39,348 bases of DNA from Bacillota bacterium (GTDB lineage Bacteria > Bacillota_A > Clostridia > DSM-8532). Of this stretch, positions 16,143 through 23,891 are shown piece by piece (the first letter of the stretch is position 1; every line of letters starts with the position of its first letter). A program made the translations under genes and the position numbers. The stretch is taken from contig JAFADM010000509.1 of NCBI GenBank assembly GCA_023424865.1, positions 1-39,348 on the forward strand. Reading direction: 5' to 3'. Under the pieces are notes generated by a model. It ran no database searches. It saw nothing but the letters and a program-made list of their open reading frames with translations, and was not told the origin of the DNA.

Positions 16143-18559
16143 GGAGGGTTAGTGTTCTTGCACGAAAATTGCTTTTTGCGGATGGGATACGCGTTATTGT
16201 GGCGGGAATGGCCATTATTCTGGTTTCCCTGCTGTTCATGACGGTTCTGTCCATATCGGCAAGCCTGATGCAGGCAGAGGTTCTTATTAAGCAGCTGGCA
16301 ACAGGCTCCGACTTTCATGGAATGATAAAAGAGCTGAGCCTGGAGGAAGCCCAAGCGGCAGCCTCTCACGCTCAGGTTAAGAAAAGTTATATTCTGTCGG
16401 AAAGAGGGGAGGTTTATTCCAAACAGGAGACGGTTCCTCAAGGGCTTACCGGAGAGAATGGGACCGCTGACGGTCACCCCCTGCTTATGGCCTGTGAGGA
16501 TGAAACCCTTCTAGCCCATCTGTTTTTGAAAATAGAGGAGGGGAGGTATCCTGAAAAGGAAAATGAAATTCTGTTAAGCCGAAGCTGGCTTGAGGCCCAG
16601 GGCTTGCCAACCAAAACAGGGACAGAGCTCTCCTTATGGGTTGACAATGAGCCCCAACTGTTCCTCTTAAGCGGCACATTCGTGTCCCTGGCCGATGAAA
16701 CGGCTAATGAAAGTGCTTTTACCCGGGGACTTGGGGAGAGCTGCACGGTCTTTTTTGAATTTTACAACAGCGTGGCTATTGAAGGGAAAATGGCACAATT
16801 AGCACAGGCCATAGGCCTTTTTCCAAATGACAGCCGCATTTCCGTTAACGATGCCTTCACCTTCGCACGAACTCAGTCCGTCTCCGCCGGTGCACTTTTC
16901 CTGTTTCTCCTTGCCGTAGCCTTTGTCTTTGCCAGTGGATTTTTGGTGATTTACTCCATTTACACTATTGCACTAAGAAAGGATCTTCGGGCCTACGGTC
17001 TTTTAAAAACCCTGGGAATGACGGGAAAACAGCTTAGACAGCTGGTGTTTATACAAATAAACCTTATAGGGGGCTTTTTTATACCCGTTGGCACAGGACT
17101 GGGTTATTTTGTCGGCTGGCGTTTATTAACACCTCTTTTTATGAGCCTTTCGGGTAAGGATTTGACCTTTGCGTTTCAATTTAATCCGTACCTCCTTCTT
17201 TTCACGCTGGTATTTACCTATGGGACGGCGGTTGTATCTGCACAAGCACCTGTAAGGCGTATTGCAAAAATGTCCTGTATTGAAACACTCCTTGAAGGAG
17301 AATCGCCTTACCGGCCTAAAAGTGACAAACGCAGCCTAAACGGTGGAAAAGCCTGGCGTATGGCTCTATCCAATGTGTTAAGGGAGCGTGGAAAGACACT
17401 GGCAACGATCTTTTCGGTCGGGCTGTCCGTGGTGCTGTTTCTTTTCGTAGTAAACCTAACCCGTTTGGTTTTCAACACCGACAGAATTCAGGCAGCGGAT
17501 TACCGGGTGCTTATGAAGCTGCCTGAAATGGGGAAAAGAGACACGCTTTATTCCGGAGGAAGCTACCTGGAGCCAGCCATGCTGGAGGAGCTTGCTTCAC
17601 TTGGAGGCCTAAGTGCCGGCCAAAAGGCTATACCGGTTTATGGGGCTTATTTGAAAGCTTATCTTCCTGGGGACAGCCGGAAAAGGGAGGTGCTGGTGCT
17701 GGGAATATCGGAAGACATGGTGCCCTACCTTGCCCGGAATGCTGTCAGCGAGGGGCGCTTTGACAGGTCGGCCTTTTTTAAGGGCGGTTATGTTCTGGTG
17801 TCCGGTGATGTTCAAAGTACGGTAAGGTCTTCTGCAACGCCTTCCCCCCTGCCTCTTAAAACAGGCCAGGTTTTGAGCCTGGACGCCTTTGGGAGAGATT
17901 TCACCTTAATGGGTATCGCTGAAGGGCATCACCGGTTTTTAAACCGTCTCATACAGCTTCCTTATTATGGGAGTGAGGAGGTTGTGTTTTTCATGTCTGA
18001 AGGGGAGCTGAGAGAGAGGTATAAGGGCGGGGGCCTCATGGCAATTAATGTGTTCAGCTCCCCGGAGTCCTCAGAGGAGCTCACGGCCCTAATGTCCCGG
18101 TATGAAGACAAAGGCTTTTCCGTTGAGAGCCGGGAGGATCAGTGGAGGGAGCTGACCGCCAGGCTCAATGCCCTCCGGATTGTGGGATACAGCCTGTGGG
18201 GCATTGTGCTCCTGGTAGGTGTTATTAATTTTATAAATACGACGGTTTGCGGTGTTTTTTCCAGGCGCAGGGAGCTGGCCCTTTTGGAAATTGTGGGCAT
18301 GACCCGGAGGCATATAAAGAAAATGCTCCTGCTTGAAAGCCTCTGCCATGTTTTTTTCGCCAGCCTCTTTGGCCTTGTAGCCGGTTACCCTTTTATAAGG
18401 CTTATTTTTGCGGCAGGCGAAATCCGGCAGGAGGTAAATCTGTGGCCTGTGGGGGTGATGTTGGCCTTTCTTACCCTGGTGTCCTTTTTGTGCACCCTGA
18501 CCGCCTCACATATTCTGGACAGGGGCACACCGGTGGAGCATTTGTGTGAAAGTGTATAA
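16139..18559 (+). CDS. FtsX/MacB-type ABC permease, large
   Basis: 806-residue permease. First transmembrane helix at about 18-40, a large extracellular domain (about 45-245), a cluster of helices around 250-380 (first FtsX core, ending near RRIAKMSCIETLLEGE), another helix near 420-440 after RMALSNVLRERGKTL, a second large extracellular domain (about 445-670), and a last FtsX core at 680-800 (RRRELALLEIVGMTRRHIKKMLL is its coupling-helix segment). So it is a duplicated two-core permease, longer than BceB (about 650 residues) and of different topology. Pairs with the ATPase at 15462. The substrate is unknown; envelope stress or peptide antibiotic handling is inferred from the two-component context. 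Confidence 0.88.
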   Translation: MRRVSVLARKLLFADGIRVIVAGMAIILVSLLFMTVLSISASLMQAEVLIKQLATGSDFHGMIKELSLEEAQAAASHAQVKKSYILSERGEVYSKQETVPQGLTGENGTADGHPLLMACEDETLLAHLFLKIEEGRYPEKENEILLSRSWLEAQGLPTKTGTELSLWVDNEPQLFLLSGTFVSLADETANESAFTRGLGESCTVFFEFYNSVAIEGKMAQLAQAIGLFPNDSRISVNDAFTFARTQSVSAGALFLFLLAVAFVFASGFLVIYSIYTIALRKDLRAYGLLKTLGMTGKQLRQLVFIQINLIGGFFIPVGTGLGYFVGWRLLTPLFMSLSGKDLTFAFQFNPYLLLFTLVFTYGTAVVSAQAPVRRIAKMSCIETLLEGESPYRPKSDKRSLNGGKAWRMALSNVLRERGKTLATIFSVGLSVVLFLFVVNLTRLVFNTDRIQAADYRVLMKLPEMGKRDTLYSGGSYLEPAMLEELASLGGLSAGQKAIPVYGAYLKAYLPGDSRKREVLVLGISEDMVPYLARNAVSEGRFDRSAFFKGGYVLVSGDVQSTVRSSATPSPLPLKTGQVLSLDAFGRDFTLMGIAEGHHRFLNRLIQLPYYGSEEVVFFMSEGELRERYKGGGLMAINVFSSPESSEELTALMSRYEDKGFSVESREDQWRELTARLNALRIVGYSLWGIVLLVGVINFINTTVCGVFSRRRELALLEIVGMTRRHIKKMLLLESLCHVFFASLFGLVAGYPFIRLIFAAGEIRQEVNLWPVGVMLAFLTLVSFLCTLTASHILDRGTPVEHLCESV

Positions 18560-18663
18560 AATAAGGATATGCAGCAAAAACGATTCATAAAATATATTTC
18601 ATATGGAATTTTGTAATAAAAAATTATCTTGAGAATAAATAACTTGCAACGTGCGGGATATTC

Positions 18664-18692
18664 TTGCATTTAACAAATGACAGTGATAGAAT
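18664..18692 (+). promoter_or_regulatory. Promoter for PAS-HTH regulator
   Basis: TTGCAT (18664-18669), exactly 17 bases, TAGAAT (18687-18692), in the 240-base gap before the regulator. The rest of that gap (18560-18799) is AT-rich with no other clear feature. Confidence 0.55.
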
Positions 18693-18799
18693 ATAAAGAA
18701 TAAACTTTGTTTGTCAAGGGATAAGCAAGGGCGTTTTACATACTTAAAAGTAAAAAATTGTATCTTCTGATGCATTCAGGAAGGCTTGAGGAACGAGTC

Positions 18800-19471
18800 A
18801 TGAAGGGTAAGCTGGAGAAATATACAAAGCTTGTAGAGTTTCTGGGACACGCAATGGGAAAACAGTATGAAATTGTTCTGCAGGATCTCAGTGCCGACAA
18901 ACAGTCCATTGTGGCCATAGCCAACGGTCATGTCAGCGGCAGGGAAGTGGGGTCGCCTCTTACGGATTACGCGCTGCGCGCCATTGCTTCAGGAGCCTGG
19001 AAGCAGACGGATTTCCAGTGTAATTATTCGGGCATAACAAAGGACGGCAGAGTGCTCAGATCCTCCACCTACTTTATTAAGGAGGAAGGTGACCTTCTGG
19101 GGATGCTTTGCATCAATGTGGATACTAATATCTACAAGCAGCTGAGTGAAGAGGTTCTCCGCCTGGGAGGCGTAACCGAGCCCCCTCAAAATACGGAGCA
19201 TGCCATTACCTCACTGCCTCATACGGAGAACTTTTCCGATACCGTTACTTCTATTACCAATGAGGTGGTTAAGGAGATCTGTGAAGGCAATATTCCTTTG
19301 GACCGTCTTACTCAAAGTGAAAAGATGGCCATTGTGGAGGAGCTGAATAAAAGAGGCCTGTTTTTGCTCAAGGGTGCCGTATGTGGGGTTGCAGGCCAGC
19401 TGTCCTGCTCGGAGGCCAGCATTTACCGCTATCTTGCCAAGCTCACAAAGCAGCATAAAATCAGCGGATAA
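18800..19471 (+). CDS. YheO/DauR-like PAS-HTH transcriptional regulator
   Basis: 223 residues. N-terminal YheO-like PAS_6 domain (about 1-115): LGHAMGKQYEIVLQDLS, then the NGHVSGREVGSPLTDYALR segment, typical of this family. The C-terminal HTH_22-type domain (about 160-220) has EKMAIVEELNKRGLFLLKGA and SCSEASIYRYLAKL. Characterised relatives include the D-arginine utilisation repressor DauR (family knowledge). ATG at 18800 has GAGGAA six bases upstream; the frame opens at a TTG at 18758 with no ribosome site. It sits directly upstream of the diaminopropionate lyase operon in the same orientation and is its probable regulator, perhaps acting at the ACTCGAGT palindrome at 19652-19659. Confidence 0.88.
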   Translation: MKGKLEKYTKLVEFLGHAMGKQYEIVLQDLSADKQSIVAIANGHVSGREVGSPLTDYALRAIASGAWKQTDFQCNYSGITKDGRVLRSSTYFIKEEGDLLGMLCINVDTNIYKQLSEEVLRLGGVTEPPQNTEHAITSLPHTENFSDTVTSITNEVVKEICEGNIPLDRLTQSEKMAIVEELNKRGLFLLKGAVCGVAGQLSCSEASIYRYLAKLTKQHKISG

Positions 19472-19540
19472 GCCTGTCCTCAAATGAGATGCTGAAAGAT
19501 GCTGAAGCAGGCTTTGTCCCTAACCCAATGGATAAGCAGC

Positions 19541-19579
19541 GCCGATGAAATCATTTGTTTTTTATTGATACATATCGGC
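19541..19579. repeat. Short inverted repeat in 296-base intergenic
   Basis: GCCGAT (19541-19546) and ATCGGC (19574-19579) flank a T-rich interior. It may be a weak 3-prime structure for the regulator mRNA. The left arm is part of the 12-base word GCGCCGATGAAA (19539-19550) shared with the leader of the lyase at 12083. Confidence 0.3.
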
Positions 19580-19619
19580 TATAAGACACTCTTATTTTAA
19601 GAAAAAATTATTCTCACGA

Positions 19620-19659
19620 TTGACTTTTATTATTCACCGTAATAAAATGTGACTCGAGT
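19620..19659 (+). promoter_or_regulatory. Promoter of dpaL operon with start-site palindrome
   Basis: TTGACT (19620-19625), exactly 17 bases, TAAAAT (19643-19648). The -10 is identical to that of the promoter at 4013 and the spacing is the same. The perfect 8-base palindrome ACTCGAGT (19652-19659) covers the expected transcription start and is a plausible operator. Confidence 0.7.
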
Positions 19660-19681
19660 GTAAAATGACTGGAAACAGTAC

Positions 19682-19727
19682 AAAGGACAATGAGGTTCTG
19701 CAATGCAGCACGGCATTGTCCTTTTTT
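19682..19727 (+). terminator. Intrinsic terminator / attenuator in dpaL leader
   Basis: Perfect 11-pair stem: AAAGGACAATG (19682-19692) with CATTGTCCTTT (19714-19724). The 21-base loop contains its own mini-hairpin CTGC-AAT-GCAG. A run of six T residues (19722-19727) ends it. It lies after the promoter at 19620 and before the dpaL start at 19768, so transcripts must pass it to express the operon. There is no gene between promoter and terminator. This points to transcription attenuation. Confidence 0.75.
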
Positions 19728-19767
19728 AATAAGTCCTAACCCATTTAAGGAAAGGAACAGATAAGCT

Positions 19768-20982
19768 ATGAGTGAATGGGGCCAAACAGACTTAAAGATT
19801 CAATGGGTACCTAACAGCCGGATAAATGAAAGAACCGAATTGTGCCGGGCACTGTCGGCCGAGGAAACAGGCAAAGCCCTTGCCTTTCATAAGAGCTTTC
19901 CAAATTACAGTCCCACGCCGTTGGCAGACCTTAAAGCAGCTGCTGAGCATCTGGGTGTGGGCAGTCTCTACGTTAAGGATGAATCCTATCGCTTCGGCCT
20001 GAATGCTTTTAAGGTTCTGGGTGCAACCTATGCTATGGGACGTGTTCTGGCCGAGCGGCTGGGCGAGGATATCGGTGATTTGCCCCATGCCAGGCTGGTT
20101 TCTCCCGAAATTCGAAAAAAGCTTGGGGATATTACCTTTTATGCCACAACCGATGGCAATCACGGCGCAGCCGTTGCCTGGACTGCCCGTGAGCTGGGTC
20201 AGAAATCCGTCATCTACATGCCCAAAGGTTCTTCTCCCGCAAGGCTTGAGAATATACGCCAATACGGTGCCCAGGCATCCATTACGGAGCTCAATTACGA
20301 TGATGGCGTGCGCTTCGCCCAAACTCAGGCGGTTAAAACCGGGGGTGTTATGATTCAGGATACTGCCTGGGAGGGTTATGAAAAAATTCCCCTGTGGATT
20401 ATGCAGGGCTATGCCACCCTGGCGGCGGAAGCTTTATCCCAGATGCCCCAAAAACCCACTCACGTTTTTCTCCAGGCAGGGGTAGGTTCCTTTGCCGGTG
20501 CAGTGCAGGGCTATCTGGCAGCGCTTTATGGAAAGGAAGCGCCCAAGGTGGTTGTCATGGAAGCAGCGGCAGCCGACTGCTTTTACAGATCCGCCATAGC
20601 GGCAGACGGCAAAGCCCGTTTTGTGGGGGGAGACATGTATACCCTCATGGCAGGCCTTGCCTGCGGTGAACCCAACACCCTGGCCTTTGAGCTTTTAACC
20701 TCCTGGAGCAAGGCCTTTGTGTCCTGCCCCGACTGGGTAACAGCTTATGGCATGCGTATACTTGGAAATCCTCTGGGCAGTGACCAAAGAGTGGTTTCCG
20801 GAGAATCGGGGGCAGTGGGCATGGGCCTTCTGGCTTCCATAATGGAAAACAGTGCGCTTTCGGATTTAAGGGCACTTCTGGATCTCAATGAAAATTCCAG
20901 AGTTCTCTTAATCAGTACGGAGGGTGCCACGGATCCCGGCACCTACCGGGATATTGTCTGGCGATGCCGCAATGCCTATTAA
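19768..20982 (+). CDS. dpaL: Diaminopropionate ammonia-lyase
   Basis: PLP enzyme (YgeX/DpaL, tryptophan-synthase-beta fold) that converts 2,3-diaminopropionate to pyruvate and two ammonia. 404 residues, the usual length. The PLP lysine is Lys82 in YRFGLNAFKVLGA; TTDGNHGAAVAW (127-138) is the phosphate/carboxylate segment with the Asp implicated in D-isomer handling in enterobacterial enzymes; QAGVGSFAGAV is the glycine-rich phosphate loop. The N-terminal FPNYSPTPLADL segment is a family hallmark. AAGGAAAGGA precedes the ATG. Followed by a D-aminoacylase and YgeY homolog, matching the ygeX-ygeY association of enterobacteria. Expression likely depends on read-through of the leader terminator. 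Confidence 0.93.
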   Translation: MSEWGQTDLKIQWVPNSRINERTELCRALSAEETGKALAFHKSFPNYSPTPLADLKAAAEHLGVGSLYVKDESYRFGLNAFKVLGATYAMGRVLAERLGEDIGDLPHARLVSPEIRKKLGDITFYATTDGNHGAAVAWTARELGQKSVIYMPKGSSPARLENIRQYGAQASITELNYDDGVRFAQTQAVKTGGVMIQDTAWEGYEKIPLWIMQGYATLAAEALSQMPQKPTHVFLQAGVGSFAGAVQGYLAALYGKEAPKVVVMEAAAADCFYRSAIAADGKARFVGGDMYTLMAGLACGEPNTLAFELLTSWSKAFVSCPDWVTAYGMRILGNPLGSDQRVVSGESGAVGMGLLASIMENSALSDLRALLDLNENSRVLLISTEGATDPGTYRDIVWRCRNAY

Positions 20983-21025
20983 GGGGATTGCGGGTTGTAC
21001 ACGGCAAAAGAAATGAGGCAGAGCA

Positions 21026-22648
21026 ATGAAGACACTTATAACAAATGGCTTTATTGTGGACGGGACCGGAGAGCCCGGCTACAGGGGCAGCATACTCATA
21101 GAGGACGGCAAAATCAGCAGTCTGGAAAAGGCCGACCCTGTCCACACCAAGGATGAACCTTTTTCTGGAGCTCATGACGGCCCTGATGTGAAACGTGTGA
21201 ATGCGGAAGGCCATGTGGTGTGCCCGGGCTTTATCGATACCCACAGCCACAGCGGGCTTAAGGTTTTAGAGGATGGCTACCAGGCACCGAAGCTTTTACA
21301 GGGTATTACCACCGAGATTTACGGGCAGGACGGGGTATGCGTTGCCCCGCTTCCTCTTGACCGCATTGAGGTGTGGCGCAAATACATCAGCGGCCTTGAC
21401 GGGGACAGCGATAAGGTGGACTGGACGTTTGAAACAACCGAAGGCTATTTGAAAGCCCTTGAGAAAAACGGCATATCCACCAATGCAGCCTATCTTGTAC
21501 CTCACGGCAATGTAAGGCTGGAGGTTATGGGCCTGTCCGACAGAGCGCCTACGGACGAAGAAATTAAAGCCATGCAGGCTGTGGTCCGCAGGGAAATGGA
21601 GGGAGGAGCCATCGGCTTTTCCTCGGGCCTTATTTATATTCCCTGTGCCTATTCCCTGACAGACGAGCTTATTGAGCTTTGCAAAACCGTCCGGGAGCTG
21701 GATGGGGTTTTTGTGGTGCACCAGCGCAGTGAAGCCGACGAAATCCTTTCCTCTATGGATGAAATCTTGGAAATTGGAAGACAAAGTGGAGTACGGCTTC
21801 ATTTTTCACATTTTAAGGCTTGCGGCAAAAAGACGTGGGATAAAATCCCCGCCATGCTGGAAAAGCTGGATAAAGCAAGAGAAGAGGGCTTGACGGTATC
21901 CTTCGATCAGTACCCCTATATTGCGGGGAGCACCACCTTAAGCGTTGTTTTTCCGCCCTGGGTTCATGTGGGCGGTGCGGAAAAAATGCTGGAACGCCTT
22001 GGGGATGAGGAAGTCCTTGCCCGGGTGGAAAAGGATATTGAGGCCGGAAGCCGGGGATGGGATAATTTTGTTGACTTCGCAGGCTGGGACGGCATATTTA
22101 TAACGTATGTGAAAAGTGAAAAAAATCAGAATCTGGTGGGAAAGAGCCTGAAGGAAATCGGAGAGATCCGGGGTGTTTCACCCCTCAAGGCCACGGCGGA
22201 CCTTCTTATAGAAGAAAAAGGCGCTGCCAGCCTGGTGGACTTTTACGGTACCGAGGAGCATGTGAAGACCTTTTTAACACGGCCGGAGCAAAATGTTTGC
22301 ACCGACGGGCTGCTTTTAGGTACACCTCATCCGAGAGTATACGGAAGCTTTCCTCGAATATTGGGAAAATATGTAAGAGAAGAAAAGGTTCTTACTCTCG
22401 AAGAGGCGGTGTATAAAATGACCGGCAAGGCGGCGCAAGCTTTCCGCCTCAAGGACCGGGGCCGCCTGGCTCCGGGTATGGCCGCCGATTTGGTTATTTT
22501 TAATCCGGATACCGTCCTGGATAAAGGAACCTTTGAAAACCCCAGACAATATCCGGAGGGTATTATGGCCGTTATGGTCAACGGCAGGTTTGTTTATGAC
22601 ACCGAAGGCATGCATCGCATACCGGCGGGAAGGGTTTTAAGGAGGTAA
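21026..22648 (+). CDS. N-acyl-D-amino-acid deacylase (D-aminoacylase family amidohydrolase)
   Basis: 540-residue zinc amidohydrolase that removes acyl groups from N-acyl-D-amino acids, or a close relative such as a dihydropyrimidinase-like enzyme. Metal motif CPGFIDTHSHSG (His73, His75); family segments HFKACGKKTWDK, FDQYPYIAGSTTL and VCTDGLLLGTPHPRVYGSFPR are D-aminoacylase hallmarks, as is the ending GRLAPGMAADLVIFNPDTV. In most relatives the last catalytic motif reads SDG; here it is TDG with the Asp kept. Cytoplasmic, no signal peptide. 43 bases after dpaL and five bases before the YgeY gene, so one operon. Confidence 0.88.
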   Translation: MKTLITNGFIVDGTGEPGYRGSILIEDGKISSLEKADPVHTKDEPFSGAHDGPDVKRVNAEGHVVCPGFIDTHSHSGLKVLEDGYQAPKLLQGITTEIYGQDGVCVAPLPLDRIEVWRKYISGLDGDSDKVDWTFETTEGYLKALEKNGISTNAAYLVPHGNVRLEVMGLSDRAPTDEEIKAMQAVVRREMEGGAIGFSSGLIYIPCAYSLTDELIELCKTVRELDGVFVVHQRSEADEILSSMDEILEIGRQSGVRLHFSHFKACGKKTWDKIPAMLEKLDKAREEGLTVSFDQYPYIAGSTTLSVVFPPWVHVGGAEKMLERLGDEEVLARVEKDIEAGSRGWDNFVDFAGWDGIFITYVKSEKNQNLVGKSLKEIGEIRGVSPLKATADLLIEEKGAASLVDFYGTEEHVKTFLTRPEQNVCTDGLLLGTPHPRVYGSFPRILGKYVREEKVLTLEEAVYKMTGKAAQAFRLKDRGRLAPGMAADLVIFNPDTVLDKGTFENPRQYPEGIMAVMVNGRFVYDTEGMHRIPAGRVLRR

Positions 22649-22653
22649 GCGTT

Positions 22654-23829
22654 ATGGCAGGAGTAGTTGAAATTTGTCAGGAACTATTGAGGATTCCCAG
22701 CTTGTCAGGTCAGGAAAAGGCCGTGGTGGAGCGCATTGAGGAATTTATGAAGGAATTTGGCTTTGATGAAGTCAATGTGGATAAGTACGGTAATATCACC
22801 GGAGTTATTAATGGAAACAAGCCCGGTAAAACGCTGCTCTTTGACGCCCATATGGATGTGGTTCCCGTATCTGATGAAGGCAGCTGGAGCTTTCCTCCTT
22901 TCGGCGGCATGATCTCCGACGGCAAAGTTTACGGCAGGGGAGCCAGCGATATGAAGGGCTCCTTAAGCGCCATGCTGGCTGCCGGGCAAAAGCTCGCCAC
23001 CGACAGAAGCTTCTGCGGGCGGGTGGTTGTGGCCGGTATTGTCCATGAGGAATGCTTTGAAGGTATCGCCTCCAGGGAGGTTTCCAAAAGCATAAAGCCG
23101 GATTATGTGGTTATCGGCGAGGCCACCCAGCTTAAAATTGCCTGCGGGCAAAAGGGTAGAGTGGAAATAATTGTGGAAACCTTCGGAAAATCCGCTCACT
23201 CGGCCAATCCTGAAAAAGGAGTTAACGCGGTTCTTAAAATGACCCGCCTCATTGACAGGATTAACACCCTTCCCTTTTCAAACCATGAAAAAATGGGCAA
23301 GGGCATACTGGCCCTCACGGATATCATTTCCACACCGTATCCAGGCGCCTCCGTTGTACCCAACCACTGCCGTGCCACCTATGACAGGCGTATTCTGGCC
23401 GGAGAGACCAGGGAGGATGTGCTCCGTCCCTTTGAGGAGGCTATTGCGGCTCTCAAAAAGGAGGACCCGGAATTTGAGGGCAGGGTTTCCATTGCGGAAG
23501 GTACCGAGCTTTGCTATACGGGAGAGGAAATAAAAGGAGAGCGTTTCTTCCCGCCCTGGATACTGGATACCTCCGACCCTTTCGTAGAGAAGGCGGAGAA
23601 GGGTCTTGCCAAAGCCGGCATCGAAGCGGTGAAAAGCTATTATGCCTTTTGCACCAACGGAAGCCACTATGCGGGGGAAGCCGGTATTACGACCATCGGC
23701 TTTGGCCCGTCCATGGAAAGTCTGGCCCATGTAAGCAATGAATACATTGAGATTCAACAGCTGAAATTAGCTGCTGAAGGCTTTTTCCATATTGCAAGGT
23801 TTGTGCTGGACGGGTATGATGAAGAATAA
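22654..23829 (+). CDS. ygeY: YgeY-type M20 family hydrolase/deacetylase
   Basis: 391-residue ArgE/DapE/ACY1-type zinc metallohydrolase, by sequence closest in character to YgeY, a protein that accompanies diaminopropionate lyase and selenium-dependent purine clusters. Metal ligands and catalytic residues: LLFDAHMDVVP (His66, Asp68), GRGASDMKG (Asp99), VHEECFEG (Glu132/Glu133), and GEATQ. The FCTNGSHYAGEAGITTIGFGP segment near the C-terminus carries the last metal His. Probably hydrolyses an N-acyl or carbamoyl diamino acid before DpaL acts (inference from context). The start has AAGGAGGTAAG upstream, the strongest ribosome site in the operon. Confidence 0.88.
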   Translation: MAGVVEICQELLRIPSLSGQEKAVVERIEEFMKEFGFDEVNVDKYGNITGVINGNKPGKTLLFDAHMDVVPVSDEGSWSFPPFGGMISDGKVYGRGASDMKGSLSAMLAAGQKLATDRSFCGRVVVAGIVHEECFEGIASREVSKSIKPDYVVIGEATQLKIACGQKGRVEIIVETFGKSAHSANPEKGVNAVLKMTRLIDRINTLPFSNHEKMGKGILALTDIISTPYPGASVVPNHCRATYDRRILAGETREDVLRPFEEAIAALKKEDPEFEGRVSIAEGTELCYTGEEIKGERFFPPWILDTSDPFVEKAEKGLAKAGIEAVKSYYAFCTNGSHYAGEAGITTIGFGPSMESLAHVSNEYIEIQQLKLAAEGFFHIARFVLDGYDEE

Positions 23830-23891
23830 GGGCCGGGGATCTTTGTGATAATTCCGTAAGCTCAGGCCAAAGGGTTTGGGAGGGATTGGAC

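Noticed and set aside
16139..18559. BceB-type bacitracin permease
   Set aside because: Length and helix layout (two FtsX cores with two large outside domains) differ from BceB.
19682..19727. T-box or known riboswitch in the dpaL leader
   Set aside because: The leader is too short and lacks the T-box sequence or any conserved riboswitch core that I recognise.
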